64,000 nucleotides of DNA, taken from NCBI GenBank assembly GCA_030549775.1, contig CM060172.1:123617122-123681121 (forward strand). Reading direction: 5' to 3'. The notes beneath the pieces were generated by a model. It worked only from the letters and a program-made list of their open reading frames with translations, did not search any database and was not told the origin of the DNA. This document shows positions 1-12,351 of this stretch, in pieces (the first letter of the stretch is position 1; the number at the start of each line of letters is the position of its first letter). The position numbers were made by a program, and so were the translations under genes. The DNA comes from Tamarix chinensis (taxonomy: Eukaryota; Streptophyta; Magnoliopsida; Caryophyllales; Tamaricaceae).

Positions 1-332
1 ACCCCTCCTGATGCCTCATGAATATCAAAGGCATCGAAAACCGCATCACCTACCTGTACAAAGTCAGAAGGGCCTTTTGGTCGTGGGAATGAGCAGCACC
101 CATAAAAAGGGTGGTCAGTACGCTGCGTACTAAGAAAGGTAACCGTGCACTAAGGCCAACACATATAAGCACATATTTCAAACCAGATAATAACAAAAAC
201 AACATAAGATCACTTTAGAGAAAAAAAAACCAAAGGTCATTTATAGTCCAGATTAATTACTTAATTAATCTCTTATCAGAACTCATTTTCACGCCATGTC
301 TTTTTATCAATTCATGCCAGTACAAAAACCTC

Positions 333-653
333 CCACTATTTTAGCCGGTAGCTCGATCACATATAGGGAAACATGCACTAACCACTATTATAGCCGGTGG
401 ATCAGTCACGTATAGGGTGAAAACCCTAACCACTATTCCTTACCGATGGATCAGTTGGTGTTCCACTATAAGAACTTAGTGTCTTTTATATGTCTCAGCA
501 AACTCAGGTTTAGCTTATTGAGCTCGGGATCCCCCACTATTATAGCCGGTGGGTTGAAAACAGACAAGGCATAAAGCTCTTGACCACTATTATTCGCTGG
601 TAGATCAGACACTTATAAGGTAAGATACCCTAACCACTATTCCTAACCGGTGG
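333..653 (-). repeat. Dyad-box cluster in LTR A
   Basis: Six copies of CCAC-TATT-(7-8 nt)-GTGG/GTAG/ATGG type sites, for example CCACTATTATAGCCGGTGG, in a cluster about 320 bp long. The pairs of CCAC and GTGG are 11-12 nt apart. The same module recurs in the other large LTRs. Confidence 0.75.
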
Positions 654-1974
654 ATCGGCTGGACCCGGCTCAATAATCTTTCACTTTAAATGATTAATGT
701 CTTAAGTGTCTTATTCAGAAATTTTCACCCTAGACATGCATGACTCACTCCACCCTACGCTTATTCTCCAACTGACCCGTAACATATCATACGATCCCTA
801 CACCTCCTAACTTGCCCTGACAACCTTTTCTCTATACTCTAACTCACACTAGAAATCCAACTCTGAAGTATGTGGGTCAAGGCCGACTACTAAACACCTC
901 CAAGTCCACTCATTACCTTACTCTAGGGTTTTTCCCAGAAACCCTAATTAGCCACACCAACCCTAGCTGACTACTTCAAACCCTAGCTCGGTCTCCTATG
1001 TACTCTTATATTATCCCACGTACTATTTTCATTCAAAGCATTTCAACAACCAAACAACACTTCCATTACCTTCCTCGCACCTCAAATCAACTTTTCACAC
1101 GTAAAATTTACCCCTATGCAGACTTTATACCTCCCATGCAACCCTTCGAACTTTTTCATGTAAAACCCTAACACATTCACCCATGCAAACCCTAGATCCA
1201 TCCATGCAAAACCATAGATTAGATTTTCCCATGCAAAACCATAGATTAGATTCTTCCATGAAAAACCATAGATTCTCCCATACGAAACCTTAGATTAGAT
1301 TCTTCCGTGCAACACCATAGATTAAATTCTCCCATGCAAAACCATAGATTCTCCCATGCAAAACCCTAGATTGCTTCATTTTACTTTCACCCCCTATTAT
1401 TCTTCCACTAATGGATCATTAACATATTTAGGTCAATTCACATCCCATGGTCAACTTATTTCATTTTGGTCAACTTACTCCCCTTTAGTCAACTTACTCT
1501 CTTTTAGTCAACTTATTTCCTTTTAGCCAACTTATTTCCCCATTTTCCTTTTTCATCCTTTCCCTCACACAATACTACATTAAACATACTCACATACATG
1601 TCTTAAAGGGTCACAAGACATTACATCACATTCCATATCATTTCACCACATATACATATCAACACATACAATAAAAGGCATATAAGCACACCTTAACTCC
1701 AAGCTGCTCCATGCATAAAATAGTCAATTCATAGCACATGATACACAAAAAACATTATACAAGGCATCAAAGGCATGTAATACACATAACACACATAAGG
1801 CTTTAGCTACACCCTTACCTAAAATGACACCGGTCTTAGAGTACGTTCCTACGCCTCCTTAGGGCTTTGACTGGTCTCACCTATATGAGGGAAAAGTTAA
1901 AAATTAGATTTTTCTCCTACCAAAAATACTATTATTTACTAATTTACTCTAAAATTAGGTTTTTGATACAATAA

Positions 1975-2254
1975 TAAAATAATAATAATAATAATAACAT
2001 TAACAAATTACTAATTTTGCTAAAGATATAAGAAATAATAGTAATATTCAAAAAGTTGATAATATAAGGTTTGGAGATTTAACTTTAATAATAATGATGA
2101 TATTAGAAATAATACTAATAATAATAACAAAAGTAATAATAACATTATTATTATTTTTATTATTAATGAAAATGACATAACTCGAAATGAGAGTGAAATA
2201 AGGCTTCGCCCCACCCCCACAAAGATAATAATAGTAACAATGATAACAATAATA

Positions 2255-2288
<34 letters not shown>

Positions 2289-2332
2289 TGATGATGATGA
2301 TGATAATGATAAAAACCATAATAACATTGTGA

Positions 2333-2372
<40 letters not shown>

Positions 2373-2566
2373 GTAATAATAGTAATGATAATAATCGAAG
2401 ATAAAATGAAGTAGGGTTTCAACCCTATATTGAATAATAATAAAAATAATAAATACTAATAATAATAATAATAATAATAACAAGAAATGATATTAATAAT
2501 ATTAAAATTCCGAAATTGACATAATAGGGTCACAGTTCTATCTAGAATAATAATACTAACATTGAA

Positions 2567-2599
<33 letters not shown>

Positions 2600-2720
2600 C
2601 ACAAAATAATAATAATAGCAACAATAAGAATAATAATAATAATATAACCGAAATAAAAAATATACTAGGGCTTCGGCCCTCAATAGCAATAATAATAAAA
2701 AAATTAGCAATAATAATAAC

Positions 2721-2751
<31 letters not shown>

Positions 2752-2760
2752 TATTTAAAT
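1975..2760. repeat. Long AAT/ATT microsatellite region
   Basis: Compound (AAT)n and (ATG)n arrays with short interruptions, including AGGGCTTCGGCCCT-like spacers that recur in copy B. The Ile/Tyr/Leu-rich open frames here are artefacts of the repeat. Confidence 0.9.
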
Positions 2761-3418
2761 CAATGGAAAAATAATAAAATAAAATAAATAAAGCTTGTAT
2801 AAATAGTAAAAAAGGGTTGAGAGGGTTTAGGGTTCCACCTTGGGTTGCTGGTGACAGGCGGCACCGGCAGTGGTGCACGGTGGCGGTTGCGGTGGCCGAA
2901 AAAATAGAGGAAAATTTGAGTGTTGGGAAAAAGAGAGAAAGAATGAGGGTGGGAGTAGGGGTGTTTATGGTCGTCTAGAAGGAGAGGAGTAGAATGAGGG
3001 TGGTGGCGCAACCAAAGGTGGTGGTGCACGGCGGCAGTGGTGATGGCTAAAAATGGAATAAGGAGAGAAAGAGAGGAGGAGGGGAAGAAAGAGGAAAAGA
3101 AAGGTAAAGGGAGATAGAGGGAAGTCTGCAGAGGCTTTTGGAAGGGTAATGGGGTAGTGGTAGCGGCAGAAGTGGTGGTGGACGATGGTGCGAAGGGTGG
3201 CAGAGGCGGAGAAAGGGCTGCTCGAGGAGGGGACTTTGCACAGTCGAGGTGGCTCGTGCAGGGCAAATCAAGGGAGAAAGGAGGTATAGTTAGTTAAGGG
3301 CAATGTAGGGAGTGCTTAGGTGGGCAAAGTGGGTGGCGGCGTTGGCCGACGACGCCGACATATAGGGGAATTTTTCTAGGTTTGAAAAAAAACTCGATTC
3401 CAGGGCTGGTTTGGGGAT

Positions 3419-3425
3419 ATTTATA
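3419..3425 (-). promoter_or_regulatory. TATA box of LTR A
   Basis: CTATAAATATCC on the minus strand, about 850 bp inside the LTR end. The equivalent site exists in B and in the LTR at 40561, which supports its being the element promoter. Confidence 0.45.
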
Positions 3426-5129
3426 GTCTAAGAGAGGGGATAAGGTCGAAGGGAAGATGAGAGAATAGGGCAGGTGGGTGAGGTGCACCGGCCGGTGCCG
3501 ATAGGTCGGCACACGATCAATCGTGGCAGGGGAGGTGATTAGCTGGGAAAAGGGAAATCGTGCAAGAATAAGGGAGGGTTGGTTAGGTCAATGTGGTTGT
3601 TGAATCTACAAGAGAGATGGGGGAAAGTGGCCGGGTAAATCGGGCGTGGCCGGCGGCGTCAATCTCGGGACGTTCGACGATGGAGTTGCAGGCACAAAGG
3701 GAGGGGGAAGAAGAAGAAGAAGGGGGGTTGGACCGGCAGCTCAGAAGAAAAGAAAGAAAGAAAGGGAGTGGGGGAGAACCGGACCGGCCAAAAGAAAAAA
3801 AAACAGCGTGGGCCTAGGCTGCCGAAGAAAAAGGAAGGGAAAAGGGAAGGGTCTTGGGTCGCGGGCTGGCCCAATTCGGGGAAAGGAGGAAGAAAAGAAA
3901 AGAAGAAGAAGAAGGAAAAAGGAAGAAAAAGAAAGAAAAGAAAGAAAGAAAAAGAAAAAAGGGAAAAAGAGAAATAGCTGAGTTGGGTTATTTGAATTAT
4001 TTTAGTAATTTGGGATATCTAAAAATAATATTATTTAAATAAAATAATATTAAATTTCCTTTTTAGGCTAATTTAGGGTTTTTGAAAGGTTTTTTCCTAA
4101 ATTCCTTTTAATTAGCAAAATGCCCAAATTTTTCCTAATTCAAATATTCATTATTTTCCTCATAATTAGCTCTAATTAATTCTTTTTTATTTTAATAAAA
4201 ATAATTTATTTAATTAATGTTTATAAAAAAATTCTTAATTAGCTAAAATTCTTAAAATTAGGATTTTGGGGCATTTCAATCACACTTTAATCACCAAGTA
4301 CATGTGTGACCACAAAACCCTAAGTAGCCACGCCAAACCCTAGCTCGGTCTCCTTTGTACCCTTATATAGTCCCACGTACTATTTTTCATTCAAAGCATT
4401 CAAACACCCAAACAATGCTTCCATTACCTTCCTCACACCTCAATTCAACTTTCCATACGTAAAATTTACCCCCATGCAGACTTTACACGTCACATGCAAC
4501 CCTTTAAACTTTTTCATGCAAACCTTAAAACTCCCACGTGAAACCCTATATTCACCCATGCAAACCCTAGATTCTTCCATACGCACTTAGATTCTCCCAT
4601 GCAAACCCTAGATCCATTCATACAAAACCATAGATTCCTCCATGCAAAACCCTAGATTCCTCCACGCAAAACCCTAGATCCTTCCATTCATGGTCATGCA
4701 ACATCTAGATCAACTCCACATCATTTCACTCCATAACATCATATTATATAACCTAGCAAGTATGTATTGCAGGGTCACATCATATCACATCATATTCACA
4801 ACACAAACATATGATATACAAATCATAAGATAACACATAACGTACCTCAACTCCAAGCCGCACCATACATAAAATATTTGTAACAATACACATAAGATGC
4901 ATCACATATTATGGCACATGGCATACAAGGCATATAAGACACATTACATACATACAGCCTTAGCTACACCCTTACCTAAAACGACACCGGTCTTGGAGCA
5001 CACTCCTTCGCCTCCTTAGGGCTTTGACTGGTCTCAACTATATGAAGGAAAAGCTAAATATAGATTCCCTCCTACCAAAAATTCTATTATTTCCTAATTT
5101 ATTTAAATATTAGGTCTTTGATAGAATAA

Positions 5130-5269
5130 TATTTTAGTAATAATAATAATAACATTAACTAATTACTAATTTTGCTAATGATATAAGAAATAATAGTCAT
5201 ATTGTAAAAGATGATACTATAAGATTTAAAGATTTTACGATAATAATAATAATGATACTAAAAATAATA

Positions 5270-5326
<57 letters not shown>

Positions 5327-5536
5327 TTAGTATAGTATAGTTCAAAATAAATAGTGGAAAAAGGGCTTCAACCCTTCACCAAAATAATACTAATAACAAT
5401 ACTATTAACATTAATAAAAAATAATAATAATAAAATAGTAATAGTAATTACGAAATAATAGCAATAATAATGATAATAATACTAATGATGGTAAAAATCA
5501 AAAATAAAATAAAGTAAGGTTTCGGCCCTACTTTGA

Positions 5537-5567
<31 letters not shown>

Positions 5568-5639
5568 TCAAAATAAATAGAATAGGTCTTTGGCCCTCAA
5601 TAACAATAATAATAGAACATTAGTAGTAGTAACAATAAC

Positions 5640-5694
<55 letters not shown>

Positions 5695-5710
5695 TACTCA
5701 AAATAATGGA
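5130..5710. repeat. AAT/ATT microsatellite region in LTR B
   Basis: Equivalent of the array in copy A, with a uniform (AAT)n core at about 5640-5693. It is low complexity with no coding value. Confidence 0.9.
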
Positions 5711-6390
5711 AATAAAATAAAATAAAATAAAGCTTGTATAAATAGGGTAAAAGGGTTGAGAGGGTTGAGAGGGTTAGGGTTCCACCTTGGGTTGGTGGTG
5801 ACAGGCGGCACCGATGGTGGTGCACAGTGGTGGCGGCAGTGGTCGGAAAAAGAGAGAAAAGGAGAGAAAATTGAGTGTCGAGAAAAAGAGAAAGAGAAGG
5901 AAGGTGGAAGTTGGGGTGTTTAGGATTGCCTAAGTGGAGAGGAGTAGAATGAAGGTGGTGGCGCAGCCAAAGGTCGCGGTACACGGCAGCAGCTATAGTG
6001 GCTAAAAGGGTAGGAAAGAGAGAAAGAGAGGGAGGAAGAGGAAAAGAAAAGTAAGAGAAGGTAGAGAGTGGTCTGCAGAATAGGTTGGGAGGTGTAGGGG
6101 CGGTGTTTACGATGGAAGTGGTGGCTAATGGTGGTACGAAGGGCGGCAAAGTCAAAAGGGAGAGTTGATCGAGGAGGCTACTTTGCACGGCCAGGGTGGA
6201 TCGTGTAGGGAAAATCAAGGAAGAGGGGTGGTATAGTTAGTTAAAGGGTGATGTAGGGAGTGGTTAGGTGGAAGACTTGGGTGGCGACGTTGGATGACGG
6301 CAACAGAAGAGGCGTCTGACTGGGTGGCAATGCACGAGAAAAGAATTTCTAGTTTTGGGAAAAAGTATCGAGTTCAAGCTAGTTAGGGGT

Positions 6391-6397
6391 ATTTATA
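6391..6397 (-). promoter_or_regulatory. TATA box of LTR B
   Basis: CTATAAATACCCCT on the minus strand, at the same relative place as in copy A. Confidence 0.45.
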
Positions 6398-7237
6398 GAG
6401 GTAAAGGGAGGAGATAAGGTCAGAGGGGTGATAAGAGAATAGGGCAGGTGGGTTAGGGTTCACTGGCACACGACTGCGTCGTGGGTTTGTGGTTGACCAG
6501 AGGAAAAAGGGGAGATCGTGGGAGAAGAGAGGGGAGTGGGTTGGGTCAAGTTGACTGGCGAGTCAGGGGGAGGAGAGAGAAGAGGAAACGGCCAGTCAAT
6601 TCGGGCATAATCGGTGGCAAAACTCTCGAGAAGGTGGGTGTTGCAAGCTATGACGGGGAATAAGGAGGAAGAAGAAGATGGTGTGGACCGGCGATCCAGA
6701 AAGAAAAGAAAAGGAAGAACTGGTCAGTCGGGCGGCGATGGGGGAGATTAAACAAAACGTGGCGTTCCGGGGGTGTGGGCCGTGCTAAGAGAAAAATAAG
6801 AGAAGGAGAGGTTTGGGTCGTGGGAAGCCAGGCTCAATTCGGGGGAGAAGAAAAGAAAAAGAAAAGGAGAAGAAGGAAACAGAAAGAAAAAGGAAGGAAA
6901 AGAAAGAAAGAAAAGGAAAAGGAGAAAAAGAAAAATAGGTGAGTTAGGATAATTAAAATAATTTGAATATTTGGGATGTTTAAAAATAATAATATTTAAA
7001 TAAAATAATATTAAATTCCCTTTTTAGGCTAAATTAGGATTTTTAAAAGATTTTTTCTAAATTCTAATTTAATTAGCAAAATACCCAAATTTTTCCTAAT
7101 TAAAATATTTATTATTTTCTTCTTGATTTTTACTAATTAATTCCCTTTTATTCTAATAAAAATAATTTATTTGATTGATTTTTCTAATAAATCCATATTT
7201 AACTAAAAATCTTAAAATTAATTTTTTGGGCATTTCA

Positions 7238-8381
7238 TATATGCAACCGTATGACCGGTGTACCTTTGTGTCTCTGGGTTCATGATCTTCCCCTCAAGTT
7301 AAACAAATGGAATTAGTGTGCTAATTAAATGGAAAGATACTAATCACTTAGCGTGAAACACCACATAGGTCGGGGCCAGATGGATTATATCATTTGTAGC
7401 AATCCACTGGTTATAATAGTGGCCAAAAGCATTTTGCCCTGGAGGTTGTATATATGTACTGGTCCACTAATTATAACAATGGCTAGGTGCATGTTACTTT
7501 AGAGATTATATATGCTTATCGGTCCACCGATGATAATAGTGGTCAAGTACATTTTGCCTAGAGTTGGATATCTTGTGATTGATCTACCGATTATGATAGT
7601 AGGGTCCCCGAACATACATGGATATAATTCAAGATATGATATTGAATAATATTTAATTAATCACTTAAGTCCAGATAACAATAATTTTACCATTATGATC
7701 TATTGTTGATGGTATGATTGTGGTTATGGTGCCTATACTTGATGGAATTAGTTATTGGACACTTGTAACAGTACTACAAAGAGCTTCGCTTGGATGTTCT
7801 CTAAGTAATTGCTGGAAATGCTAAGTAAATGGATTTTGTGATATACAATTATTAATGTTTGATGTGTTTATTTCTATGCATATGTGTTATTGTTTTTATG
7901 TTGTATGATATGTTGCATGCGGGTCCTACCTTTTAGTTTTGTATAAAAGGGTTACTTAGTACGATAGTACTAAAGTGTTCCTTTTGTGAGTCCCTACCTA
8001 TTCAGTAAGCAATATCTCTTACAAGTTAACCCACATATGTTATTCAAATTCTTATTGGGTAAGATCGTAAGGTTCGTCAAGGAAGTTTTCTGAGTTTATC
8101 TTTTAAACCTTTATTTTCCGGTTTGATAATGTTATTTGTGTAACCACGAATAATGGACTTTATTCTTATAATGTAATTTAATGTGAAACTCTGATTTAGT
8201 TTTATGACTTGATTTTGTATAATGTGTTCTCTTTCTTTTTAAGCCTTATCACTTGGTACTGTAGAAGGAAACATGTTTGGTACTAAGTATAATGGTAACA
8301 TCTCTGATATTTACCATTTTTGCTTTTACTAAATTTTTAACAAAATAAAAATTTTCAGTAGTGAATTTTGGGGGTGTTACA
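7238..8381 (+). mobile_element. Right part of a giant LTR, plus orientation
   Basis: It is similar to the last 1.2 kb of the LTR at 28570-33876 (for example ACTGGTGTACCTTTATGTC there, and the box cluster), and ends GGGGGTGTTACA at 8381. Its left limit coincides with the outer end of repeat B, so A/B probably inserted into this LTR. The left half would lie before the window. Confidence 0.65.
7404..7602 (+). repeat. Dyad-box cluster in the LTR ending at 8381
   Basis: Four boxes such as CCACTGGTTATAATAGTGG and CCACCGATGATAATAGTGG, spaced about 60-70 bp, each followed by a TTTTGCC-type stretch. Confidence 0.75.
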
Positions 8382-9458
8382 GGACTGGTCAGTCTGGTCC
8401 AATTATTTTAATCATTTTCTTTTTTAGTTATTTTTCTTAATTTTCATCATTGTTATTAAATGATATGTTACTATATTATTATACCAGTATCTCACTTTTA
8501 TTACACAAAAACCGATCTTTCACTAATACTATTTACTACACAAATGATTACTACTATTTTGCTTAAAATCTAACGATTGTTTTTATTGAAAATTTATTTC
8601 ATGATTTTTTTTACCAAGATTATATCGATATTTTACCATATTTTTTTGCCAAAATTATATTTCAAGATGAATCTCGATTTATAGAAGAAGAAGAAACTAG
8701 AACTTATGACATTTTTTTATTATTTTACTAAAAGATATTTTAATATATAAAAAATGATATCATAATTGCATATGACATCAATAGTATACACCATCCACAA
8801 TATACTACATTTTACACGATAGAAATTACTTGTGTTGATATGCCAACAAGAAATTAATTCATTTTAATAATGGTATAAATGTACCCATATTATACACTGA
8901 TGTACAGAAACTTTATTTGGCTCATTATCCTCATCTTAGACAAAAATGTCTATTTTTATGTCATAATTTAAAAAATTATTGGTTTTCCATTCTCATGTAA
9001 CAGTGACCATACATTTGTCCTGTTAATATGAAACATGAGCAGATCTTCAATTTAAAGAACATGGCACGATATCGATCTTGTTGTCTAACTGACTAACTTT
9101 ATGAGTCATAAATTACATTTCTAGAGAAGCCAATTAATAAATTTAGCTATTTACAGTATATCCTTTTAATTTAGGAATAAAATAGTTTTGAGACAATTAG
9201 GAAGAAACTAATAGGTCCAAATTTAAAATGGTTCAAAAATACTTAGTTTCAAGTGGAGAATTTATGCATATATAGTTATGTTGATATGAATGACTTAATT
9301 GTATAAAATATGCATTTAATATTACCTATATGTACATGTAAATTTGATACAAAATATGTAAATATGTACAACTAAATTATATAAAATATAGGGATAACAT
9401 TATATATATATATATACAAGTAAATTCCATACAAAATGTTTAGAATTTTTTTATATAA

Positions 9459-9518
<60 letters not shown>

Positions 9519-10915
9519 AAAAATAGAATGGGGGATGTATTAGGCATGAGGATGAATTTCGGGTATCAAATCGAATTTCAAGGTTCAAGAATAAATCAAT
9601 GATGAAAATTAGATCAAGAATTTGATAGGAAATTATTTTACTTATTAAATTCAGATATAAAGATAAAATCCTCGTTATCATGAGAGTGATACAAATTACG
9701 AAGTAAGGATCCATGACTAGTCAAAATTTTAGATATGCTATTTTTCTAACGAATGTATATGACCACTTGTCAATGTTACTAAAAATAGGGATAAAAACTA
9801 ACATTTGAGAAGAATAATCTACTTGTATTTTTGTAATAAATACAGGAATTATATTATTTTAGGTAATAATTTTAATCCTTGACTAGTGCCAACGGTTATT
9901 CGATAGAGAAACCAATTTAAGAACTACGTGCCATAAAATACTTTGCCCTGATTTTTTTCCCACTCTACCATCAATCGGAGAGTAATAAATCACCTCTTCC
10001 TTCCCACCTCGGGAGCCATTAAGTAGTAATCCTATTTGTTCCACGCTACTCTGATCAAATTTGGCCATAAATTAGTAATCCTGTTTGATTCCTCCCCCCC
10101 CCCCCCACCCCCCCGGCGGGGAGAATGGAGAAGTAGTTACGCATTTGGTTGGAAAACTGATGAAATGACAAAGAAATTAGGGCAAACGTCAAAGGGAAGG
10201 ATAGGCAAAGAACGTATCCAACAAAAAGCGATAGAATTGATCACACAGCATTTTGTATAAGATGCAATTAATACTTGAACAGGATCAACATATCGTACAA
10301 TAAATATGATTTTTTATATATATAAATAAATAATTAAAAAAAACATACATCAAGTGATATTCATTTATCTATAATTTTCATTATACTAGCTAGCTTTATG
10401 TCGCTTAATTAGCATCAAGCAGCTGAGTATAATGAAATGTAACTCCCTCCATATTTTGTGGACAACAAAAATAGCCCACGACCAATCCTCTTCCTATTTG
10501 GATTATTTCACTATGAGTGAACATCTTCTTTTCTTCTTCTTTTTTTTTTCTTCCTTTTTTCTTTCTTTTTTGCATGAATCAAATCAAAAGGTCAAAAGTT
10601 AACTATGTGTGGCTAGCTGTAGATAGGTTGCTAGGTTACATGCAATTTGTAAGATGAAACAAATTATGGAGAATGAATTAATGCATGCAATGCATATACT
10701 CTCTCTCTCTCTCTCGGTCACGTATCTGTCGAAATTATATTCAACAGAGCTACTAGTATATAGCGAGCCAGCCAAGCCGCCTAGCTAGCCAGCTAGCTAG
10801 CTACGCCGACAGATGTGTATAGTACGTGTACTCGTACCATATATTAATAGACTACTGTTAGCGACCGACGGACGGGACGACGGCCAGATATGGTAGCCGC
10901 GATCGATAGTGTCAG
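8382..10915. other. AT-rich intergenic spacer downstream of the NAC gene
   Basis: No gene or clear transposon was recognised. It contains AT dinucleotide tracts (about 9404-9416 and 9462-9514), a poly-C tract at 10094-10118, a pyrimidine tract near 10524-10573, a (TC)n tract near 10699, and GCTAGCTAGC repeats near 10780-10802. Confidence 0.5.
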
Positions 10916-11257
10916 TCAACTCTGAAATCGATCCGCGGGATCGATGGAGTAGCTTCCTTGTTGTGGCTGTGAGTGATTATTGGTGGAGGAGCACAAGGAG
11001 AAAATGTCTTCTAATATCACACTCCCGCTCATGTACTCCTTGAATCTGTCGTAAGCCATCATGTACTGATGATCCTCGTCGTTCAAGCCTTGGGGCGCCG
11101 TCGTCTTAGCGTCGATCTTGGGCGTCGTGAGCTGATCAGGTGGTGACGCCGACGGCATACAGCAGCCGCTGCTTATCTGCGGGAAATCTTCCATCACCAG
11201 GGGCGGGTATGGAGGTAGATAGGGGATGGCGGAACAGTAATCCTGCATCTGTATATC
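10916..11257 (-). CDS. NAC gene last exon
   Basis: Acceptor ACCGCAG (ends 11258), phase 0, reads [19 protein letters not shown] and continues to TGA at 10918-10916 (113 codons plus stop). The preceding intron is about 1.6 kb and holds AT and TC microsatellites. The phase match with the upstream exon supports the join. Confidence 0.85.
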   Translation of the reverse strand, partial: DIQMQDYCSAIPYLPPYPPLVMEDFPQISSGCCMPSASPPDQLTTPKIDAKTTAPQGLNDEDHQYMMAYDRFKEYMSGSVILEDIFSLCSSTNNHSQPQQGSYSIDPADRFQS

Positions 11258-11810
11258 CTGCGGTCGATCGAGGATGATACATATTAATCGATCATTAATG
11301 TGTTACTTTATCTAGAAAAATACGGAAATAATTGACAGGAAAATTACTCTTCTATAGATATATAGATGTATAGTAGTTTAAGTCCGGTCATTCTATAAAT
11401 AGTACAGGCAAGAGGTATAGCTGTTAGTCGTAGCAACTTGCACATTTTGCATGGGGGAAAAATTAATAAACAGATAAATTTGAAATCGCGCATGGTTTAA
11501 TTAGCAGAGATGTAAATGTAATTAAAAGAGGTGGTGATCAGAATCCATGGTACCCAAAAAATGTGCGGTGCAAAGCGTGTCCCCACAAGGTAGGAGGTGG
11601 GACGGAAAAAGAAGATATGGTCCAAGTATAGTCTAAAGTTGGAGAGACAGATCGATAGATATATATAAATTGCTGGAGATAAGCAGAAAAAGAGAGTTAG
11701 CCGGGGGATTCGAAAGTGAGCAAGGAAAAGTAAGAAGCTGCTGCCGCTGCCGCTGCTTTGATCTTCTTTGAAATGATTGATGATCGAGGCAGGTAAGAGG
11801 ATGGACCAAA

Positions 11811-11852
<42 letters not shown>

Positions 11853-12303
11853 ACGGAAGGGAGTTTTTGAGTTGTTTTTAAAGAGTGAAAATCGGGATTC
11901 AAAAGATAAGGAGATGTTTTAATTGGAGTCAGTCAAAAAAGAAGTTATGGGAAACGGTGAAAAAAGCAAGGAACCCCAATTTCACATGACAAAACATACT
12001 ACTTCTTTTTTTTCCTGTGAAAAATAATTAAGCTATATAGACACATATTTCGCTAGGTCGTAGCTAGGTCACTAGCTGGTAGCTTTAGAAAAAGACGGAG
12101 ACCCGGGCCGGGTAATGAGTTCGCAAGTCTAGACGACCTTCCTTTAACTTTGAACTTTCTACGAAGATCAAAAGATCGAGAAGAAATAAAATCTCAAAGG
12201 AAGGATGGATCGACGAGGTGCGTGGGGTCCGGCCGGGCCGGGTCGTGAGTTTATCGATCCCTCACTTTAATCTCTCTCGATCTCCATGCACAAAAAACAC
12301 TAG

Positions 12304-12351
<48 letters not shown>

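Larger units (their letters stand above)
1..4278 (-). mobile_element. Giant LTR-type repeat A (left part outside the window)
   Basis: Read on the minus strand it begins at 4278 with TGAAATGCCCC and continues past base 1. It contains, in order: a purine/pyrimidine-asymmetric segment (3970-3650), a TATA box TATAAAT (3425-3419), a Ser/Pro/His-coding pyrimidine stretch, a long AAT array (2760-1975), a segment rich in variants of CATGCAAAACC(C)TAGA (1400-1130), and a dyad-box cluster (653-333). This organisation matches the other large LTRs in the window. No gag or pol is seen. Confidence 0.65.
4279..7237 (-). mobile_element. Giant LTR-type repeat B, partial tandem copy of A
   Basis: This segment repeats A from about 855 to 4278 in the same orientation: the motif following AGCCACGCC at 4327, the AAACCCTAGATCC stretch, the AAT array (5130-5700), the GGTTCCACCTTGGGTTGGTGG segment and the final GGGCATTTCA. 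Its junction with A falls exactly at the end of A. The box cluster of A is missing from B. It looks like a tandem partial duplication, diverged by many substitutions and indels. Confidence 0.65.

Noticed and set aside
2341..2371. AAT arrays as possible CRISPR-like spaced repeats
   Set aside because: Plain microsatellites in a plant genome; no spacers or repeat-spacer pattern.
2020..2878. Ile/Tyr/Leu-rich overlapping frames
   Set aside because: Products of AAT/ATT microsatellites without any protein-like segment.
3593..4042. Lys/Glu/Arg-rich frames on the plus strand
   Set aside because: They come from a GA-rich tract of LTR A and lack any domain.
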